60,000 nt of DNA from the NCBI GenBank assembly GCA_950295325.1, contig OX485806.1, positions 46,745,169 through 46,805,168 on the forward strand, in the 5' to 3' direction. This DNA comes from Polytrichum commune (taxonomy: Eukaryota > Streptophyta > Polytrichopsida > Polytrichales > Polytrichaceae). Both the position numbers and the translations under genes were made by a program. Positions within the stretch are counted from its first letter, which is position 1; each line of letters begins with the position of its first letter. Of the stretch, positions 55,901-60,000 are shown in pieces. The notes under the pieces were generated by a model, which saw nothing but the letters and a program-made list of their open reading frames with translations, ran no database searches and was not told the origin of the DNA.

Positions 55901-57017
55901 TTAAGGATAGGCAGGAGGAACTCTAACACCCTCCGCTCTCTCAGGTTCCGGCAGTTCCCGGGGTGGAAGCTGTCCTTTGGGTCCGCGTCCCTTCTAAATT
56001 TTCCGGCGAATAGGCCGTCGCGGTGGCCGGCCCACCCCTCTGGAATCCCCCTAGGAAACCCGCAGACCCTATTCCAAATATCCGGAGTCCAATTTTCCGG
56101 ATCCCTCCTCTTTGTTCCTAGCCACTGATTTCCTCTCTCGAATTTGAACTCTCGGAGGGTATCTTCTGCTTGGAGGTTCCAGGGTTTGGCGAGCAACCCC
56201 GCGCAAGCCATAACCCGGAGATCTTCCGCGAGCTCCTGTAGCTCCCTATCCTCTCTCGGAATTGCAGGGATGAGGGCTTTGAGCAGAACCGGGATGGGTT
56301 CCCTCTGATCCTCTTCCCGTGCTTCCGCCATTTTCCTCTCCTTTCTCAGTTTCCGGCTCGACAACAGAAACTCTCTCTCTCTCCTCCGGATTCCCTTTCT
56401 TCCGTCTAATTGCTATAGAGTCCCGGCAAGCCAACTGTCGGTGACCGGAAAGTGCGGAGTCCCAGCAATCCAACTGCTGGCGGCTTGAAATAACAACAAA
56501 CTCACCACTTGTTTTCTCAACAATTTGCCCTTTGCGAACAGAGAAAAAAAAGTGGGAAGGAGAAGGAAGGGACCCTTAAATATCCTTCCTCCCTCTTCCT
56601 TCCCCTGTTACCGTTTAATTTAACGGAAAACGGTTGCCAACCGTTTTCCGGCGGTTTTTACCAACGGTTTTACTAACAGTTTTACCAACGGCTTTCTCTT
56701 TCCCCCAACCATCATGAGTCCGTTGTAACCGTCTCTCCACTTCCGGGCCGTTAGTTGAACGTGGCATAACCGTTACTTGGTTCGGCCCAGCGGTCCGGAC
56801 CATGATCAAACAGTCCCCCTAATCCAATTTACCGGACCGGTAATCATACCTCTTTTTACTCTTTTCATCGTGCGAGACGGATTTAGATTGCCTTATTCCC
56901 TAGTACCCTAAATTTTAACCTAAGAGACCCTATTGTTCTCATGTAGGCAAGCAAAAATACAGAAAATGGATCCGTATTTCCGTATTTCCGTATTTCCGTC
57001 GAATTTGGACTTCCACA
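52904..57017 (-). mobile_element. TCCGGA-family element, copy C
   Basis: Nearly full-length at 4.1 kb. The right end is ACTTCCACA at 57017. The left end lacks the last dozen bases (GCGAACACCAACATATCCGG begins at about 52905), so it is slightly truncated and no target duplication can be checked. The order is the same as copy A, including the 289-bp-offset internal duplication (about 53366-53540 and 53652-53800), the ORF, the hairpin (56625-56649) and ATTTCCGT repeats at the right end. It inserted in or replaced gypsy integrase sequence. Confidence 0.85.
54278..56364 (-). pseudogene. Gag-like protein of the TCCGGA family, copy C, multiply broken
   Basis: It begins MAEAREEDQREPIPVLLKAL if the second Met is used; the open frame starts at 56364. 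It follows copy A through NRVCGFPRG and DPKDSFHPGNCRN, frameshifts by one base near 55880 (an extra A in AAATCC) and again near 55468 (CAAAGCGG against CAAGCGG), and carries TAG codons near 55165, 55020 and 54543. The coiled coil (ELEQAKTENAHLTAQVAAMT) and the SRTPDRART tail are recognisable. Copy C keeps CGA at the position of copy A's TGA. The natural stop is TAG at 54278. Confidence 0.8.
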
Positions 57018-57179
57018 GGGGACAAAAATCCTTCCATGCATGTGTCCTTGGAACAAAAAAAAACTGCCTGCCAATTTTTGAAGTGGGAATGTTGAGCCTA
57101 CTCTAGAGGTGTACATATATACTAACACAAATAATGCAATGTGGATTTGTTTTGTTGTGCTTGGAGTCTAAAACTATGT

Positions 57180-58081
57180 CCGAATGTGAGGAAGAATGCG
57201 AAGACGATGTCCATCGTAGCTGATTGTGGGAGGGTTCTCGGAATAGTGGAAGCGAAGATGAAGAATTTGAAATTGTGAGAATGATAATAGAGTGTCTTGA
57301 AAAGTACAATAACAACAGCCCTATTGGAAGTAATGGTGGATTCGATGATGACAAAGATGCCCCTGTCAAAGGAGGGGATGAGTTTAGGGAAGAAAACCTC
57401 ACGAATGTCCTATATGAATAAAATTCCCCCTTACACGAGGGTGCTCCAACAACACGTTTAGTGGCAATACTGTCTCTTTTGAAATTCTTCACGATTTTTG
57501 GAGTATCAAATGCATGTGCAAATGAAATTCTAAAGCTAGTCAACGAACTTCTTCCAACTAGTAACAATCTTCCAAAGTTGCACTACGAAGGGAAGAAGTT
57601 CCTATAATTGTTGGGGCTCTCGTATGACTCGATCCATGCTTGTAGAAACGGATGTTGTCTCCTCCATGAACAATTGGCAAATGGATTGAACTGCCCAAAT
57701 TGCAGGCAAATGCGGTACACATCGGAGAATAATAGAAGGGCTATGAAGGTTCTCAGGCATTTTCCATTGATACCATGCTTGCAACGCATGTTTCATTGTA
57801 CTCGCCTTGCACAATTGAGCAAATGGCATGGAACAAGGAAGGGTTTGCAAGGGAATATTAAGTGTGTCCCAAACTCGAAAGCATAGAAACACATAGATGT
57901 TATGTATCCTGAGGTTGGATCTTCCGAGAGAAATATAGAACTAGGAATGGCCCTAGATGGTGTAAACCCATTCTCCAACCAATCATTGAGCCACTCTACT
58001 TGGCTAGTGGTGTTTTTGAATTACAACATGCCATTGTGGTTGGTCACCAAACGTTTTTTTCCTCATGTTGGTTCTCTTAAT
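57180..58081 (+). pseudogene. CACTA (En/Spm) TNP2-like transposase fragment
   Basis: A plus-strand frame with one shift and two stops (TAA near 57606, TAG at about 57884) resembles the N-terminal half of plant TNP2 transposases (Transposase_21). It has an acidic start (SGSEDEEFEIVRMIIECLEK), TRLVAILSLLKFFTIFGVSN, then LGLSYDSIHACRNGCCLLHE, LNCPNCRQMRYTSENN with a CPNC pair, KVLRHFPLIPCLQRMF, LAQLSKWHGTRKG, NIELGMALDGVNPFSNQSLS and LVVFLNYNMPLWLV. The TAG replaces the Trp of the usual SKAW motif. The catalytic C-terminal half is missing, and the frame ends where the gene-like repeat begins. No CACTA terminal repeat is seen. Confidence 0.85.
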
Positions 58082-60000
58082 TCGGGAAACTTAGTAGTGT
58101 GAGCGTAGAGCGGAGAGCAGAGAGCGGAGAGCGGAGATTGGAGAGCATAAAATTTTGACTTTGTTGGATAATTTTAGGACAAGCGGTGCCTATTTCCGTG
58201 GAATTTATAGATAGAGTGAATTCAATTTGTTGGAAAGGCACCCCATTCCCGTGGAGATTATAATGCATCTTAGTTCGAGAAACAAGTAGAACCTAAAGGC
58301 GTGGAAGAATGTATTTGTTATCAAAGATCTTATAGTCTAGGTTTCAAATGGTTTCATATTAAATTAGGGCTGATGTCATCAATTGAAATCGAACAACAAC
58401 ATAAGAATCCACCTTTGGGAGGTAGGCCTAACACAAAATCAAAAGACCCTATCATTCTGAATATTCACAACCGTTGATTTATTTTGTTTTTATCATGTGT
58501 GAAGACTCGCATGAATAGAAATCCATTGAAATAGCATTTGAATGAGGGCCTGGTCACATATGGCTTCACACTAGACTTGAAAATCCGTGACCACACTACA
58601 TAATTTTGGAGGTGTCTTGGGACGGCCTTTGGACACCTTCTCGTGGGCTCTCACAATTCATGGTCACAGCTCTTGGCTCGTGTGTGAAGTAGCCCTTAAA
58701 TGTACTTAAGTGTTCTTAAATGATTTTGTCCAAAGTGATACATTGCCCCAAGTAGCTAGGGTATTCTTTCCAAGTATTCTTAGACCTTCTGATGAAGGAG
58801 CGGAATGTTTTACAAAATATTTGATTGGCCGAGAAAATGTAGGTGAAGTTAGGTGTCAAACTCAAGAGTTACAAAAATGTGTATCCAGTTAAAAAATGAG
58901 AATCCAAATAAATGTGGCCTAAATGAGAATCTGGCCTACCCATCTAGTCTCACTTCCGAAGTGAGAGCCCTCCAAAAAACACAAATATTCAACATATGAA
59001 TCAAAGTTGAGAATGTGGCCTATCCATCTAGGCTCTCGGAAGTGAGAGCATCCAAAAAAACAGAAACATTCTTAATATGAATCAAAGTTGAGAATCTGGC
59101 CTACGCATCTAGTCTCACTTCCGAAGTGAGAGCATCCAAAAAAACAAAAAGATTCATCATATGAATCAAAGTTGATAATGCGGTTCACACATATAGTCTC
59201 TCGGAACCAACAGGGTCCCTACATTGCCCAACACCTTAACTTGAGAAATATCAACCTAACCAAAAAAAATACAACCCCATCCATCCGAACCTATCTTAAA
59301 TCTCGTCCTTGATTCCTATATTAAGACCCACTCGGTTCCGAGAGGGTCAAAATTCAGCCAAACAACAAAGTAGTTGAACCTATCAACCAAGTAGTTGAAC
59401 ATATGTACAAATTTAATACAAGCCTTCAACCTTCAAGAGCAATTGAAAACAAACGACAACATAAGATGAAGAAGGAGTTGAATGTGGTTTGCAAAAGGCA
59501 CATGAAAATTCCACAAATGAACTTATAAAAAACTCAAACATAAACGCACGAGGCGTAGTCAAGAACTTGGACTACCATATCTATCACTATCCTTGCCCTG
59601 CTCGGCCTCTATGTCTAGGAAATCCAAAACTAGTTTGTTGAAAGGGCGGGTGTGACTAGGAGGTGGGGACGACGCTTCCGCCAAAAGATGGGGAAGGTCA
59701 GCAGCATACGAAGGGAGCTCAAACGTCGTCGAAGGGGTTGCAAACATGTCCGCATTAAGGACACCAATCGGGCTCTCAATATGAACTCTGAAAATATAGA
59801 ACGAGAAAACAAAAAAAATTAACACATGCCAAAAATCTGGAATCGAGAAGATAGAAATGCAAGCAAGCAAGTAAGAAGCCAAGAACAAACTTACGCACAT
59901 AACAAATTAAAATTGCGCTTCACCATCTTCCGGGGAGGAGGAGCAAAAACCAATCCTCGTTGTGGGGCAGCATGCTGATAAGTGTGTTCTTGCGCAGTCT
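58082..60000 (-). repeat. Gene-like dispersed repeat, copy 2 (matches 14930-15948)
   Basis: It starts CGGGAAACTTAGTAGTGTGA as in copy 1 and then carries an AGAGCGG-rich short repeat (58107-58145). The middle contains extra sequence absent from copy 1, including the 84-bp array at 58925. It then rejoins copy 1 at about 59520. The minus-strand exon at about 59560-59795 encodes VHIESPIGVLNADMFATPST and FELPSYAADLPHLLAEASSP, preceded by a TATTTTCAG acceptor. A second exon-like segment (PHNEDWFLLL) runs to the window edge. The product is unknown, and the element or gene continues beyond 60000. Confidence 0.6.
58925..59215. repeat. About 84-bp tandem repeat with hairpins, four units
   Basis: GAGAATNTGGCC-type unit starts occur at 58925, 59009 and 59090, with a diverged unit at 59174. 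Units 1 and 3 contain the perfect hairpin arms TCTCACTTC and GAAGTGAGA around one base. Units 2 and 4 carry partly degraded versions (CTCGGAAGTGAGAG). Confidence 0.85.

Overview
This window looks like a gene-poor, repeat-dominated stretch of a land-plant nuclear genome. The evidence is plant-type transposable elements (a Ty1/copia element, a Ty3/gypsy element, chromodomain-bearing Ty3/gypsy remnants, a CACTA TNP2-like transposase and a MULE-like transposase) and one host-type trihelix/Myb-SANT-like gene with a canonical GT-AG intron. I cannot fix the lineage from sequence alone. The element mix and heavy decay would suit a large genome such as a gymnosperm, fern or lycophyte, but that is inference.

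Layout. 1-8 kb: low-copy sequence with the trihelix-like gene (2595-4181, two exons), possible exons of a neighbour just upstream, and MITE-like repeats. 8.9-16.9 kb: AT-rich sequence with LTR-like blocks, a 192-bp tandem repeat, one member of a 500-bp inverted pair, and two solo LTRs with exact 5-bp target-site duplications (12200-13770, CATCC; 15949-16886, GCCTC). 16.9-23.5 kb: a TCCGGA-rich element (copy A) carrying a long gag-like ORF, abutting the 3' end of a chromovirus and its LTR. 23.5-30.2 kb: a decayed Ty3/gypsy element with gag, protease, RT, RNase H and integrase in order. 31.2-38.1 kb: a divergent fragment of the TCCGGA family (copy D), a MULE-like pseudogene, then a complete-ended but internally deleted copy (copy B, target-site duplication AAACA) that itself contains a chromovirus solo LTR (34856-35831, GAGTC). 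39.1-47.0 kb: an inverted chromovirus 3' end split by a nearly complete Ty1/copia element on the minus strand (40798-46436, target-site duplication TACAT). 47.0-52.9 kb: TAGTCA-palindrome arrays flanking minus-strand coding remnants and a solo LTR (47942-49817, TATCC), then unrecognised ORFs and a gypsy integrase fragment. 52.9-57.0 kb: copy C of the TCCGGA family. 57.2-58.1 kb: CACTA TNP2 pseudogene. 58.1-60 kb: second copy of a gene-like repeat first seen at 14.9-15.9 kb.

The most interesting item is the TCCGGA-rich family (copies A-D). It has TGTGGGA/TCCCACA termini and a 5-bp target duplication like an LTR, yet its two ends are not direct repeats of each other. It carries a roughly 680-codon gag-like ORF with no polymerase and has an AACGG-rich upstream region. 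It may be an ORF-bearing giant solo LTR or an undescribed non-autonomous element. The copia element appears to use an internal (half) initiator-tRNA primer and has a 100-bp tandem array in its 5' leader.
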